Source: Pseudomonas denitrificans (nom. rej.)
GTDB taxonomy: Bacteria > Pseudomonadota > Gammaproteobacteria > Pseudomonadales > Pseudomonadaceae
Direction: 5' to 3'
Length of the DNA stretch: 64,000 nt
Assembly (NCBI RefSeq): GCF_008807415.1
Contig: NZ_CP043626.1
Span: 4,254,501-4,318,500, forward strand
Shown here piece after piece: positions 37,363-46,616 of the stretch. Under the pieces are notes generated by a model that worked only from the letters and a program-made list of their open reading frames with translations, had not been told where the DNA came from and made no database searches. Position 1 is the stretch's first letter, and each line of letters starts with the position of its first letter. A program made the position numbers and the translations under genes.

Positions 37363-38856
37363 ATGAGCCAGCCAACCCGCGCCGAATGGGAAGCCCGCGC
37401 CAAGGCCCTGAAGATCGAGGGCCGCGCCTTCATCCAGGGCGAGTACCTTGCCGCCGCCTCCGGCGAAACCTTCGATTGCATCAGCCCGGTGGACGGCCGC
37501 CTGCTGGCCAAGGTCGCCAGCTGCGACGCCGCCGATGCCGAGCGCGCCGTGCAGAGCGCCCGCAACACCTTCGACTCCGGCGTCTGGTCGCGTGAAGCGC
37601 CGGCCACCCGCAAGGCTGTGATGATCCGCTTCGCCGCCCTGCTGGAAGAGCACGCCGAGGAGCTGGCGCTGCTGGAAACCCTGGACATGGGCAAGCCCAT
37701 CGGCGATTCGCTGAACGTCGACCTGCCGGGCGCCGCCGACTCCCTGCGCTGGAGCGGCGAGGCCATCGACAAGGTCTACGACGAAGTGGCCGCCACCTCC
37801 CACGATCAGCTCGGCCTGGTCACCCGCGAGCCGGTGGGCGTGGTCGCCGCCATCGTGCCGTGGAACTTCCCGCTGATGATGGCCGCCTGGAAACTCGGCC
37901 CCGCACTGGCCACCGGCAACTCGGTGATACTCAAGCCCTCCGAGCGCTCGCCGCTGACCGCCATCCGCATCGCCCAGCTGGCCATCGAAGCGGGCATTCC
38001 CGCCGGCGTGCTGAACGTGCTGCCGGGCTACGGCCACACCGTCGGCAAGGCCCTGGCGCTGCACATGGACGTGGACACCGCGGTGTTCACAGGCTCTACA
38101 AAAATTGCCAAGCAACTGATGGTCTACGCCGGCGAATCGAACATGAAGCGTGTCTGGCTGGAGGCCGGCGGCAAGAGCCCGAACATCGTCTTCGAGGACG
38201 CACCGGACCTGCAGGCCGCCGCTGAGTCCGCCGCCGCCGCCATCGCCTTCAACCAGGGCGAAGTGTGCACCGCCGGCTCGCGCCTGCTGGTGCAGAAATC
38301 GATCAAGGCGAAGTTCCTGCCGCTGGTGGTCGAGGCCCTCAAGGGCTGGAAAGCCGGCCACCCGCTGGACCCGGAAACCAACGTCGGCGCACTGGTCGAC
38401 GGCCGCCAGCTGGAGCAGGTACTGGGCTATATCCAGGCCGGCCAGGACGAAGGCGCGAAGATCCTCGCCGGCGGCAAGCGCGTACTGGAGGAAACCGGCG
38501 GCACCTATGTCGAGCCGACCCTGTTCGACGGCGTGAGCAACGCGATGAAGATCGCCCGCGAGGAAATCTTCGGCCCGGTGCTCTCGGTCATCGAGTTCGA
38601 AGACGCCGAGGAAGCCATCCGCATCGCCAACGACACCCCCTACGGGCTGGCGGCGGCGGTCTGGACCCGCGACATCTCCAAGGCCCACCTCACTGCCCGC
38701 GCCCTGCGCGCCGGCAGCGTGTGGGTGAACATGTACGACGGCGGCGACATGACCGCGCCCTTCGGCGGCTTCAAGCAGTCGGGCAACGGCCGTGACAAGT
38801 CGCTGCACGCCTTCGACAAGTACACCGAGCTGAAGGCGACCTGGATCAAGCTGTAA
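37363..38856 (+). CDS. KauB/PuuC-like aldehyde dehydrogenase
   Basis: 497-residue NAD(P)+ aldehyde dehydrogenase. It closely resembles P. aeruginosa KauB and E. coli PuuC, which oxidise 4-guanidinobutyraldehyde or gamma-glutamyl-aminobutyraldehyde and related omega-amino aldehydes. Visible are the NAD motif VVAAIVPWNFPL, FTGSTKIAKQL, general base E267 (WLEAGGKSPN), nucleophile C302 (NQGEVCTAGSR) and EEIFGPVLSVIEF. A GAGGAG site precedes the ATG. It is followed by an APC permease, so the pair may import and oxidise an amine-derived compound. The exact aldehyde is unknown. Confidence 0.92.
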   Translation: MSQPTRAEWEARAKALKIEGRAFIQGEYLAAASGETFDCISPVDGRLLAKVASCDAADAERAVQSARNTFDSGVWSREAPATRKAVMIRFAALLEEHAEELALLETLDMGKPIGDSLNVDLPGAADSLRWSGEAIDKVYDEVAATSHDQLGLVTREPVGVVAAIVPWNFPLMMAAWKLGPALATGNSVILKPSERSPLTAIRIAQLAIEAGIPAGVLNVLPGYGHTVGKALALHMDVDTAVFTGSTKIAKQLMVYAGESNMKRVWLEAGGKSPNIVFEDAPDLQAAAESAAAAIAFNQGEVCTAGSRLLVQKSIKAKFLPLVVEALKGWKAGHPLDPETNVGALVDGRQLEQVLGYIQAGQDEGAKILAGGKRVLEETGGTYVEPTLFDGVSNAMKIAREEIFGPVLSVIEFEDAEEAIRIANDTPYGLAAAVWTRDISKAHLTARALRAGSVWVNMYDGGDMTAPFGGFKQSGNGRDKSLHAFDKYTELKATWIKL

Positions 38857-38987
38857 CGCGATCCGGAAAACGAGAGGTTTGGAGCAAGACGGCGCGTGGC
38901 TCAAGCCGCGCGCCGAACAATAACAACAACGCTTTCCGTTGCACCCGATTGGCTGCCGACGCGAAAACCTCAGACAGGACACCCACG

Positions 38988-40471
38988 ATGAACAGCTCGA
39001 TCCAGCCAGGCGCCGCCCTGGACCGCGACGCGGAGCAACTCCGCGCGCTGGGCTACACCTCCAATTTCGAACGCAGCATGACCTCTGGCAGAACTTCGCC
39101 CTGGGCTTCACCTACCTCTCGCCGGTGGTCGGCGTGTACACCCTGTTCGGCCTGTGCCTGGCCGCCGGCGGCCCGCCGATGTTCTGGTCCTACCTGCTGG
39201 TGGGCATCGGGCAGATGCTGGTGTGCCTGATCTTCTGCGAGGTCGTCTCGCAGTTCCCCATTTCCGGCGGCGTCTATCCCTGGGCCCGGCGCCTGGTCGG
39301 CAAGCGCTGGGCCTGGATGGTCGGCTGGATCTACTCGGTGTCGCTGTGCGTGACCATCGCCGCCGTCGCCCTGGGCGCCGGCCCGTACATCGCCACCCTG
39401 CTCGGCTTCGAGTCGACACCGGTGACCAACACCTTCGTCGCCCTCGCGCTGACGGTGATCGCCACCCTGCTCAACCTGTCCGGCACCAAGTTGCTGGCGC
39501 GCGTGGCGATGTTCGGTTTCATCTGCGAGCTGCTCGGCGCGCTGGTAATCGGCACCTACCTGCTGATCTTCGAACGCCACCAGCCGTTCTCGGTGCTGTT
39601 CAATACCTTCGACATCCGCATCGACGGCAGCTACTGGCCGGCGTTCCTCACCGCCTCGCTGGCCGGCATGTTCCTCTACTACGGCTTCGAGGCCTGCGGC
39701 GACGTCGCCGAGGAAACCCCGAACCCCAGCCGCCGCATTCCTAAGGCCATGCGCATGACCATCTGGATCGGCGGCGGCGCGGCCATCTTCGCTGCCCTGG
39801 CGCTGATCCTCGCGGTACCGGACATGGCCGCGGTGATCTCCGGCGCCGACAAGGACCCGATGACCACCATCCTCGACAACGCCTTCGGCGTGACCGGCGC
39901 GCGCCTGGTGATGGCGGTGATCATCGTCTCGTTTGTCTCCTGCGTGCTCAGCCTGCAGGCCGCCGCCAGCCGCCTGCTGTACTCCTACGCCCGCGACGAG
40001 ATGGTGATGGGCAGCGGCCTGCTCAAGCGCCTGTCGCCCAACACCCACGTGCCGGTGGCCGCGCTGATCGCCTGCGGGGTGATCCCGTCCGTGATCGTCT
40101 GCGCCGGCTTCTACCTGCAGAACGCCATCGCCATGGTGGTGAGCTTCGCCGCCATCGGTATCTACCTGTCGTTCCAGATGATCGTCGGCGGCGCCCTGTT
40201 CGCCCGTCTGCGCGGCTGGAAACCGAGCGGCGCCTTCACCCTGGGCAACTGGGGTTGGATCGTGAACATCCTGGCACTGACCTACGGCGTACTGGCGATC
40301 ATCAACATGTCCTGGCCGCGCACGCCGGACGCGCCCTGGTACCTGAACTACGGGATCATCCTGGTAGGTGGCATCGTGATCCTGTTGGGCCTGGCCTACA
40401 TGACCCTGTTCCGCCCGTACGACAAGGGCACCGCTCCCCACGGGGATGCGTGGAAGCTGCGTCAGCAGTAG
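38988..40471 (+). pseudogene. APC-family amino acid/amine permease, frameshifted after codon 32
   Basis: The N-terminus MNSSIQPGAALDRDAEQLRA...NFERSMT lies in one frame. The rest (LWQNFALGFTYLSPVVG to the stop) lies in the frame one base back. Restoring one C in the C-pair at 39082-39083 (ATGACC[C]CTCTGG) gives a continuous protein of about 494 residues with 12 membrane segments and APC features (SGGVYPWARRLVGKRWAW, YYGFEACGDVAEETPNP). Either a true frameshift or a consensus error. Function would be uptake of an amino acid or amine for the upstream dehydrogenase. Confidence 0.85.
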
Positions 40472-40487
40472 TCGGCAGTGCGAAACG

Positions 40488-40520
40488 AAAACGCCCGGCA
40501 AGGATGCCGGGCGTTTTTTT
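40488..40520 (+). terminator. Terminator after the APC permease
   Basis: AAAACGCCCGGCA (40488-40500), loop AGGA, TGCCGGGCGTTTT (40505-40517), followed by more T. A strong intrinsic terminator that also closes the leftward polysaccharide operon's far side. Confidence 0.93.
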
Positions 40521-40653
40521 CGTAGGGACCGATGGGCGGGGCCCGGAATCTGGCGTGAATGGCCTGTCGGGGTCGACTTGGCCGCTCAACGAACCGGCAC
40601 GCGCCCGGACAACCTACAGAGGCTGTCCGGGCTCACGTCATCTTGCCTGTGAA

Positions 40654-41049
40654 TTACACGACGGCTTCACTTAAATGCTCACGAATTTCCGTCGAGGAGA
40701 TACCGCTGGTACGCGCCAAATAAACGACCTCGCAATGAGGCTTTAGAAAATCAAAGTGTCCCTTCCAATCATCGCCAATGACGAAAACATCTACCGAGTA
40801 TTTGCTGACATCATGAACTTTTTGCTCCCAGTCCGCCTCTTCCACGACCAGATCAACATAGCGAATCGACTCCAGCACAGCTTTACGGTTGCTATAATCC
40901 AGCAATGCGCTTTTGTGCTTGCCTGCATTAAACTCGTCATTGGATAACGCTACGATCAGGCGGTCGCCCAGCGCCCGAGCGCGTTGCAGCAATCGAATAT
41001 GTCCAGCATGAAGGACATCGAAAGTTCCGTAGGTAATAACAGTTTTCAT
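40654..41049 (-). CDS. tagD: Glycerol-3-phosphate cytidylyltransferase (TagD-like)
   Basis: 131-residue nucleotidyltransferase that makes CDP-glycerol from CTP and glycerol 3-phosphate. It begins MKTVITYGTFDVLHAGHIRLL with the HxGH nucleotide motif, and near the C-terminus has SGISSTEIRE, the ISSTxI(R/K) signature of this family. Length equals Bacillus TagD (129 aa). It overlaps the upstream glycerophosphotransferase gene by 4 bp (ATGA), which strongly links CDP-glycerol supply to its use. An alternative FAD synthetase/heptose-nucleotide role is less likely given that partner. Confidence 0.92.
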   Translation of the reverse strand: MKTVITYGTFDVLHAGHIRLLQRARALGDRLIVALSNDEFNAGKHKSALLDYSNRKAVLESIRYVDLVVEEADWEQKVHDVSKYSVDVFVIGDDWKGHFDFLKPHCEVVYLARTSGISSTEIREHLSEAVV

Positions 41050-43904
41050 ACGCTCCCCCTCTCCATTTCTCTTGCAACATGCTCGAGCACACGCTGAGTA
41101 TTGCCATCATCAACATGGTCAAAGAAAATCTTGCGTTTAAACTCGTACGAAATTTTGCTTTCAAGTTGCTGCCCGGCCAAAATTTCATCCAGCGACTGCA
41201 GCAATGCACGGAAGTCATGGCAAACCGGACCAGGGAAAACATCCGTCAATTCGTAGAATAATCCCCGCTCTGAGCCTGCGTAGGACTCGTAATCATAGGC
41301 AAAGCAAATCTCCGGCTTGCCCGTCAGCATGAAGTCAATAAAACAACTTGAGTAGTCGGTGATCAGCAGATCTGACTCTCGATAAAGAAGTTCGATATCC
41401 GCAAAGTAACGCCGATCAAGACTGATGACAGGCATGTCGACGCCACTCAACGCCTGCGAATAGCTATTAGCCTTGTCCGCCATATGCTCACGAACGCCCA
41501 ATACCGCATTGTGCTTGCGCAGGCATTCGGCCAGTGCCTGACGCTCTGATTCGCTGAACACGTAATAGCCTTCGGCCTGCGCATTGCGGAAAGTGGGTGC
41601 GAACAGTACCAGTCGGCGACCACCCAACGTCTGGCGAAGGCGCACCAATTGCTCCTGAAAGTCGACAGGCAGCAATGTTTCTTCACGCAAAATGACGTCA
41701 TTGCGCGGCAAACCGGTCAACCAGATATTGTGGAAGTTCAGTGGATAGAACGCTGATGCCATGGCCATTCGATCGATTTTCGAAGAAGCGATGACCGAAT
41801 GACAGCGAGCATGCTCCGCGGAAATGGACTGCAGTTTGTCCTGCAGATCGAGCGATGCGTAACCGATACGTTTTAATGGAATGCCGTGCCAGAGGTTAAT
41901 GAATCGATGCTGCTTGGCATCCAACGGGAATATCGTATTGATGCGTGGCGCGTGCTTCACGAATATGTAGCGTGATTGCATCAGTAGACGCTGGCCGGCC
42001 AAACTCTTAAGCGGAACGATATCGACATTAACGCCTTCCGCCTGTACGCACTTGCTGCGAGTCAAAATTACCTTGCGTATATTCGGGTCATTTTTCACTG
42101 ACTCGAACACCATTCGATCGTTACCACCCAGCAAGTGATCATAGGCACACACGGGGAATGCCCAGCAGCGATCATCCTTGACCGTTACAGCATCTTCCTT
42201 GACAAACTGCGAGTCGCTCAACAAGGGTTCGGGCCACTGCCTGCCATCTGCCGGAATATTCAGGCTGCGGTAGAGTTTGTCGGCATTCCCGATACGCAAC
42301 AAGTTTCTTTCTGCCGCGCGCAGGTCGGCGCCGGGCAAAACTTCATTGACCCATTGTTTCCAGCGCCACAGTTCTGGCACATAGTAGTGATTCTCGGTAA
42401 GGAAGAACCGCTTGAACAGTGGGAAGCCTTCAGCAATCAGATCGTAGTGATACTTCGTATAGATCGGATGGAACGGGTACAGATGGTCGATAAAGGTTGC
42501 GGGCTTGTGACCAGCCAACAGCAACCTTCGAGTCATGCCAATTTCATAGCGCAGGACAATGTTCTTCTTACTCCGCTCCTTTCGAACGCTATCCAGCAAC
42601 TGCTGCAAAACACCATTCTCTTCCAGTACAGGCGCACGGAAAGCGAGGAAGTACGAACCGATATGGAAGTCGTAGCATTCGTCCTTTTCGTAACTTGGCA
42701 CGAGGCGACGAAGCACGGTCTCCATGGCAATCTTTTCATCAAAACGGTTGCTCGCTACATCCCGGGTAGCGGTTAGCCCCTTGGTTGCCTGAAGCCCCCA
42801 CCAGTCGCAACTCTTCGCATCCATCTTGTCGAAGACTGGCTTAAGGCTGCTGAGTAGGTAGCTACTGTCATTAACCAGAAGCATTTCGTCGTAAGTCCGA
42901 ATCACCTCCCAGCCGACCAGGTCCCGGGCCAAACGAGAGTATGAGCCGAAGTCATATTCACCATGACGGAAAGCCCAGGCACCTTTGGTTATTGGCGCCA
43001 GCTTCTGCAACTCGCCGGGCTGCAAATCGCCATCCGCAAGGTAATAAACGTCGGCGTACTTCTGCAGCTCTTCGATGAAGTCCAGAACATACTGGTCAAT
43101 CAAACCATCGGGGTCGTAACCCGCGAACAGGCATACACGCCTGGCTTTGCGCTCTGTCGGCAGTCGATGCCCGGACGACATATCCAGCATCTTTCGCGCA
43201 GGGCGACGCAGCAGACTCTGGCGCTGTTGGCATATTGCATAGTGCACCAACGGGTTGATCGGGCTGCGCCACTGCTCAAGGTACTCGGAGGCGTACCAGA
43301 TGGCATCGAAGCCGCTGCCGAGTGCAGGCTGCCGCAGTTCCCGCCAACCGAACTGGCTGTAATGCCTCAGCGGCTCAATCTTGGCCCGCGCGACATCAGG
43401 ATTGGCCTGCAGATAGGCCTTACCATCGAAATGACCTGTCGCGCTGACCAGGGCCATGAGCGCCGTGATGTTTTCAGCGGCAGGGAAACAGCTACGCCCC
43501 TCCTTGACACCGTGTTGCAGATAGTGAATCAAGGGGTTGCAACGGTTATTCAACGTGTCCTTATTTTCGTCCCAGTACCATGCCGAATCAAAATTCGGGT
43601 TAGGGTTGCAACGCTCATACACCCCATATCGCAGGTAATGGACAACGGCATCCATAGCCAGCGTACGCACGTGCGGATAGGCATCCAGATAAAACTGCTG
43701 GCTGAACTCAGCGCGCTCCCGAAGAAACTCGACGTTTTTCTTCAGGTTGATATAGCCGGCTAGAGATGCACCAACAGAGTAAGGGCTGCCGCTTTCGAGA
43801 GAGCTTTTGTGCGCCAGCATGACTCGGGTCGTCTCCCCCGTATCGTCCGCACTGTAAACGAGTGCAGTGTGCTGGCCATTCAGCGAAGGGAGCAGGCCCA
43901 TCAC
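41046..43904 (-). CDS. RgpF-like + CDP-glycerol glycerophosphotransferase (TagB/TagF-type), C-terminal part of a split giant protein
   Basis: 952 residues. Residues about 60-235 hold imperfect repeats of the pattern HYLxxGxxEGRxxxPxFDxxWY, known from rhamnan/O-polysaccharide proteins. About 250-560 is a second RgpF-like domain (VCLFAGYDPDGLIDQYVLDF, MLLVNDSSYLL). About 590-945 is a glycerophosphotransferase domain with FINLWHGIPLKRIG and LLITDYSSCFIDFMLTGKP, hallmarks of TagB/TagF enzymes that use CDP-glycerol. Sequence upstream in the same frame (LVDLIPALEQQVVATKEQTG...WHALERVM) continues the first RgpF domain of the neighbouring gene, so both are one gene broken at 43998-44000. Cytosolic or membrane-associated. 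Confidence 0.88.
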   Translation of the reverse strand: MMGLLPSLNGQHTALVYSADDTGETTRVMLAHKSSLESGSPYSVGASLAGYINLKKNVEFLRERAEFSQQFYLDAYPHVRTLAMDAVVHYLRYGVYERCNPNPNFDSAWYWDENKDTLNNRCNPLIHYLQHGVKEGRSCFPAAENITALMALVSATGHFDGKAYLQANPDVARAKIEPLRHYSQFGWRELRQPALGSGFDAIWYASEYLEQWRSPINPLVHYAICQQRQSLLRRPARKMLDMSSGHRLPTERKARRVCLFAGYDPDGLIDQYVLDFIEELQKYADVYYLADGDLQPGELQKLAPITKGAWAFRHGEYDFGSYSRLARDLVGWEVIRTYDEMLLVNDSSYLLSSLKPVFDKMDAKSCDWWGLQATKGLTATRDVASNRFDEKIAMETVLRRLVPSYEKDECYDFHIGSYFLAFRAPVLEENGVLQQLLDSVRKERSKKNIVLRYEIGMTRRLLLAGHKPATFIDHLYPFHPIYTKYHYDLIAEGFPLFKRFFLTENHYYVPELWRWKQWVNEVLPGADLRAAERNLLRIGNADKLYRSLNIPADGRQWPEPLLSDSQFVKEDAVTVKDDRCWAFPVCAYDHLLGGNDRMVFESVKNDPNIRKVILTRSKCVQAEGVNVDIVPLKSLAGQRLLMQSRYIFVKHAPRINTIFPLDAKQHRFINLWHGIPLKRIGYASLDLQDKLQSISAEHARCHSVIASSKIDRMAMASAFYPLNFHNIWLTGLPRNDVILREETLLPVDFQEQLVRLRQTLGGRRLVLFAPTFRNAQAEGYYVFSESERQALAECLRKHNAVLGVREHMADKANSYSQALSGVDMPVISLDRRYFADIELLYRESDLLITDYSSCFIDFMLTGKPEICFAYDYESYAGSERGLFYELTDVFPGPVCHDFRALLQSLDEILAGQQLESKISYEFKRKIFFDHVDDGNTQRVLEHVAREMERGSV

Positions 43905-43984
43905 TCGCTCCAGAGCATGCCAGGCAGAACTGATACTCCCGGTCTGCTCCTTGGTTGCAACGACCTGTTGTTCGAGCGCCGGAA

Positions 43985-45253
43985 TCAGGTCAACCAGCCC
44001 TTGAGCAACGCCGGTCGGGACCAGAATATGCTGCCAGCAAAAAAGCCCCAGCGCTGTCCCGGATCTGCCGACGGCTGCAGCAGTTGAACGAAGCGGGAAA
44101 CCTCCACTTCGTTGCCATACATCAGATGGCGTACAGATTTGTAGAAATCGGCCGATCCCAACATCCCCAAGTCCGGCTGGGTGGCGAAGGCATGTAACAC
44201 CTGACGAACAGCTTCCTCACTGCCCATGAGAGGATTGAGCAGCAAGTCCAACCAGGCATTGCCCGCTTCCGGATACAGTTTTTCGAGATTGGCCAGTCCC
44301 TTCTTCGTGTGCAGCTTGCACACCAAGTCATACTTGCCTTCGATAACGCGAGGCAGCATCTTGATGAAGGGCAGTATGTCGTAGCCGCCATTATCGACCT
44401 GTACGATCTCAACGCTGCGCCGATCAAGAGACGATTCAGCCATCCACGCGCGGAGGGCCTCGTGCTTGTCAGGCGCCACAGTCATGAACACATCGTGCTC
44501 GACCTTGATGTTATCCAGGCGTCCAAGCAACTCAGGTAGAACATCCAGATGGAACACGTGAATGACGACCGCGATGCGCATCTGGGCGTCGGCCTGCGTG
44601 AACAGCTCGCTGGCCACCTGGACTTCCGGCGAAATCGACTGGGCAAGGAAAGCACGCCGTTCCAAAGGCAGGTTGGCTGCCCGCTGGGCAGGCTTGAGCG
44701 CTACACCGCTGAGTTTATGAGTGGCAAGAACCGACTGATCGGAGGCGTGGCGACGTAATCGCGAGCGGATGCCGCTCCAACCTTCCCGCCGGTAAACTTC
44801 CAGAGCCTTGCGCACGCTCTGCTTCAACCCACCACCGCGGGTAAACAGAGAGGTGATCGTGGCCTTCAGCAAACGGGCGCGCCGGGTCAGCACACCAAAT
44901 TTGCGAACAGGTCGGGTGAGCCTCCAACTGGTGGACTCCTGGAATTCCTTGCGCAACGCTGAATACTTTCGCTCGCGAGCAGCGATCTGCTGACGCAGTC
45001 GAATGACTTCATCATCTACCTGCTTTTTCTGCAGGCGCATCTTCTCGCGCTCAGCCTTGATACTCTCCTCGGATTCGAGCACCTGGGCTTCCAGCAGAGC
45101 ATTTTCCTTCCTCCGCTCTGCAAGTTCGTCGTGCAGCAGCATATTCAGGCTGACTATCGGGTCGCTGTCGGCCACGGCATCTCGGTTCCGTAATACAGCG
45201 AGGCCATTTAGCTTCGACGGCCTGACTTGCTTTTTCCTTGCACTCTTTTTCAT
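43985..45253 (-). CDS. Coiled coil + RgpF-like domain, N-terminal part of the split giant glycan polymerase
   Basis: 422 residues. Residues about 50-110 are a coiled coil (long E/K/Q heptads), 115-190 are basic, and 215-420 form an RgpF (rhamnan synthesis F)-type domain with MRIAVVIHVFHLDVLPELLG, VDNGGYDILPFIKMLP and KLHTKKG. The frame stops abruptly at WSRPALLKGWLT. Restoring one base in the CCC at 43998-44000 gives RPALLKGLVDLIPALEQQ, the usual RgpF continuation, and joins it to the next gene to make about 1402 residues. Low-GC, foreign-looking codon use compared with the core genome. Confidence 0.82.
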   Translation of the reverse strand: MKKSARKKQVRPSKLNGLAVLRNRDAVADSDPIVSLNMLLHDELAERRKENALLEAQVLESEESIKAEREKMRLQKKQVDDEVIRLRQQIAARERKYSALRKEFQESTSWRLTRPVRKFGVLTRRARLLKATITSLFTRGGGLKQSVRKALEVYRREGWSGIRSRLRRHASDQSVLATHKLSGVALKPAQRAANLPLERRAFLAQSISPEVQVASELFTQADAQMRIAVVIHVFHLDVLPELLGRLDNIKVEHDVFMTVAPDKHEALRAWMAESSLDRRSVEIVQVDNGGYDILPFIKMLPRVIEGKYDLVCKLHTKKGLANLEKLYPEAGNAWLDLLLNPLMGSEEAVRQVLHAFATQPDLGMLGSADFYKSVRHLMYGNEVEVSRFVQLLQPSADPGQRWGFFAGSIFWSRPALLKGWLT

Positions 45254-45440
45254 GCTGGTCTAACTCAACCTGAAATTACAAAATATGTAGCGCTCAGCCA
45301 GATAATCGATCCTGCAAGCCGGGCATTCAGACAGCTCCGCGCGCCCTGCGTGTATCAAATGGCTCTTACTTGAACGAGGCGTCCTCTCCGCCCCCGCCAC
45401 AAACTGGCGGAAACACGCCCCCGTCCAAAAGCGAAAATCG

Positions 45441-45902
45441 TTAAATGATGCGCACTGCCTTCTTGGTAGAGCAGATGATCGCCCCATGTTTCACAGGCAT
45501 CTGCAGCGAAACTCCGTATGTACCTTTTGCCAACCCACTCAGGTCTATGTTGGCCTTGAAGCCGGACTTGAGAAGCGTTGGCTGATTGAAGTACTTGACG
45601 ACATCCGGGCGATCCAAGCGGCCGGATACCTTGTAGGAGGTGCGGACGTTGCTGTTCAAATCAGTGATCAGAATATCCAGCGCCGCAGGGACAGTACTGC
45701 TATTACTGTCCGCCGCCCATCCGCTGAAGCTGATAACACCCGGTTTCATCCAGACGACGTCTCGTTTTTCACCCGCAATAACATCGACCGCGCACTTACT
45801 GCTAATCAACACAGCAGCCTTGCGATCAACGTCCTGACCACACCCCGCGAGGATCGTCAAAACAAACAAAGAAATCAGAAAACCTACCCTCTTGCCGAAC
45901 AT
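45441..45902 (-). CDS. Predicted lipoprotein of unknown function in the polysaccharide operon
   Basis: 153 residues with a type II signal ending in lipobox LAGC (residue about 21). The +2 residue is Gly-Gln, so outer-membrane sorting is likely. The mature part has beta-strand-like pattern and one more pair of cysteines (near 37 and 145). The middle (PGVISFSGWAADSNSSTVPAA) resembles a jelly-roll or Ig-like segment also seen in carbohydrate-interacting proteins, but I do not recognise the family. It lies 15 bp downstream of wzt. A role in anchoring, exporting or modifying the glycan is an inference from context. Confidence 0.8.
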   Translation of the reverse strand: MFGKRVGFLISLFVLTILAGCGQDVDRKAAVLISSKCAVDVIAGEKRDVVWMKPGVISFSGWAADSNSSTVPAALDILITDLNSNVRTSYKVSGRLDRPDVVKYFNQPTLLKSGFKANIDLSGLAKGTYGVSLQMPVKHGAIICSTKKAVRII

Positions 45903-45917
45903 CCAACTGCTCCTTGA

Positions 45918-46616
45918 CTATTGCATCTGCATCATCTGGTCGTATTTCTTCAATGTTTCGTCGACCGAGGCACATTCAATCAACGTCCCTTGATGCAAGA
46001 TCACACAACGGTCACAGAGATTGGCTACCTGGGTTCTGGAGTGAGAGACCAAAACCACGGTCTGGCCAGCTGCGATCTTCTGCATCATGGTTCGCTCAGC
46101 CTTCTTCTTGAAATGTGCGTCACCAACACTAAGGACCTCATCCACCAGCAGGACTTCAGGGCTTATGATGGTGCTGATTGCAAATCCCAGTCTTGACGCC
46201 ATACCACTGGAGTACTTTCGCAATGGCTCATCGAAAAAGTCCCCCAACTCCGAATAGGCCTTGACCTCCTCGAGGCGGGTCAGTACTTCCTGCCGCTTGT
46301 AACCCAGCAACATGCCGCCGAACAGCGCGTTGTCACGTCCACTCAGGTTCAGGTCGAAACCAGCCTGCAATGCGAGCAGCGAAACCGTGGCACCATGGTT
46401 AATCACTTCTCCTCGATCAGGACGAAGAGCTCCCGACATCACCTTGAGCAAGGTCGACTTGCCGGCACCATTCCCGCCCAATATGCCCAGTGTCTCTCCG
46501 CGGTAAACATCCAGCGTTATGTCTTTCAATGGCTCGACAAAACCATTTCGATTAATTTTCCCACTGAGCGCAAAACGCACACCGACGTTACGTAACGAAA
46601 GAAATCTGTTAGCCAT
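45918..46616 (-). CDS. wzt: Polysaccharide ABC exporter ATPase (Wzt/TagH-like, short form)
   Basis: 232 residues. Walker A GGNGAGKSTLLKVMSG, signature YSSGMASRLGFAIS, Walker B VLLVDEVLSVGD and switch His in VLVSHS are all present. It lacks the C-terminal carbohydrate-binding extension found in Wzt proteins that recognise a capped non-reducing end. It therefore belongs to the class where export is coupled to synthesis or to a separate factor (as in TagH/KpsT). The ATG overlaps the stop of the TPR-Wzm gene (ATGA), giving coupled production of both exporter subunits. Confidence 0.93.
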   Translation of the reverse strand: MANRFLSLRNVGVRFALSGKINRNGFVEPLKDITLDVYRGETLGILGGNGAGKSTLLKVMSGALRPDRGEVINHGATVSLLALQAGFDLNLSGRDNALFGGMLLGYKRQEVLTRLEEVKAYSELGDFFDEPLRKYSSGMASRLGFAISTIISPEVLLVDEVLSVGDAHFKKKAERTMMQKIAAGQTVVLVSHSRTQVANLCDRCVILHQGTLIECASVDETLKKYDQMMQMQ

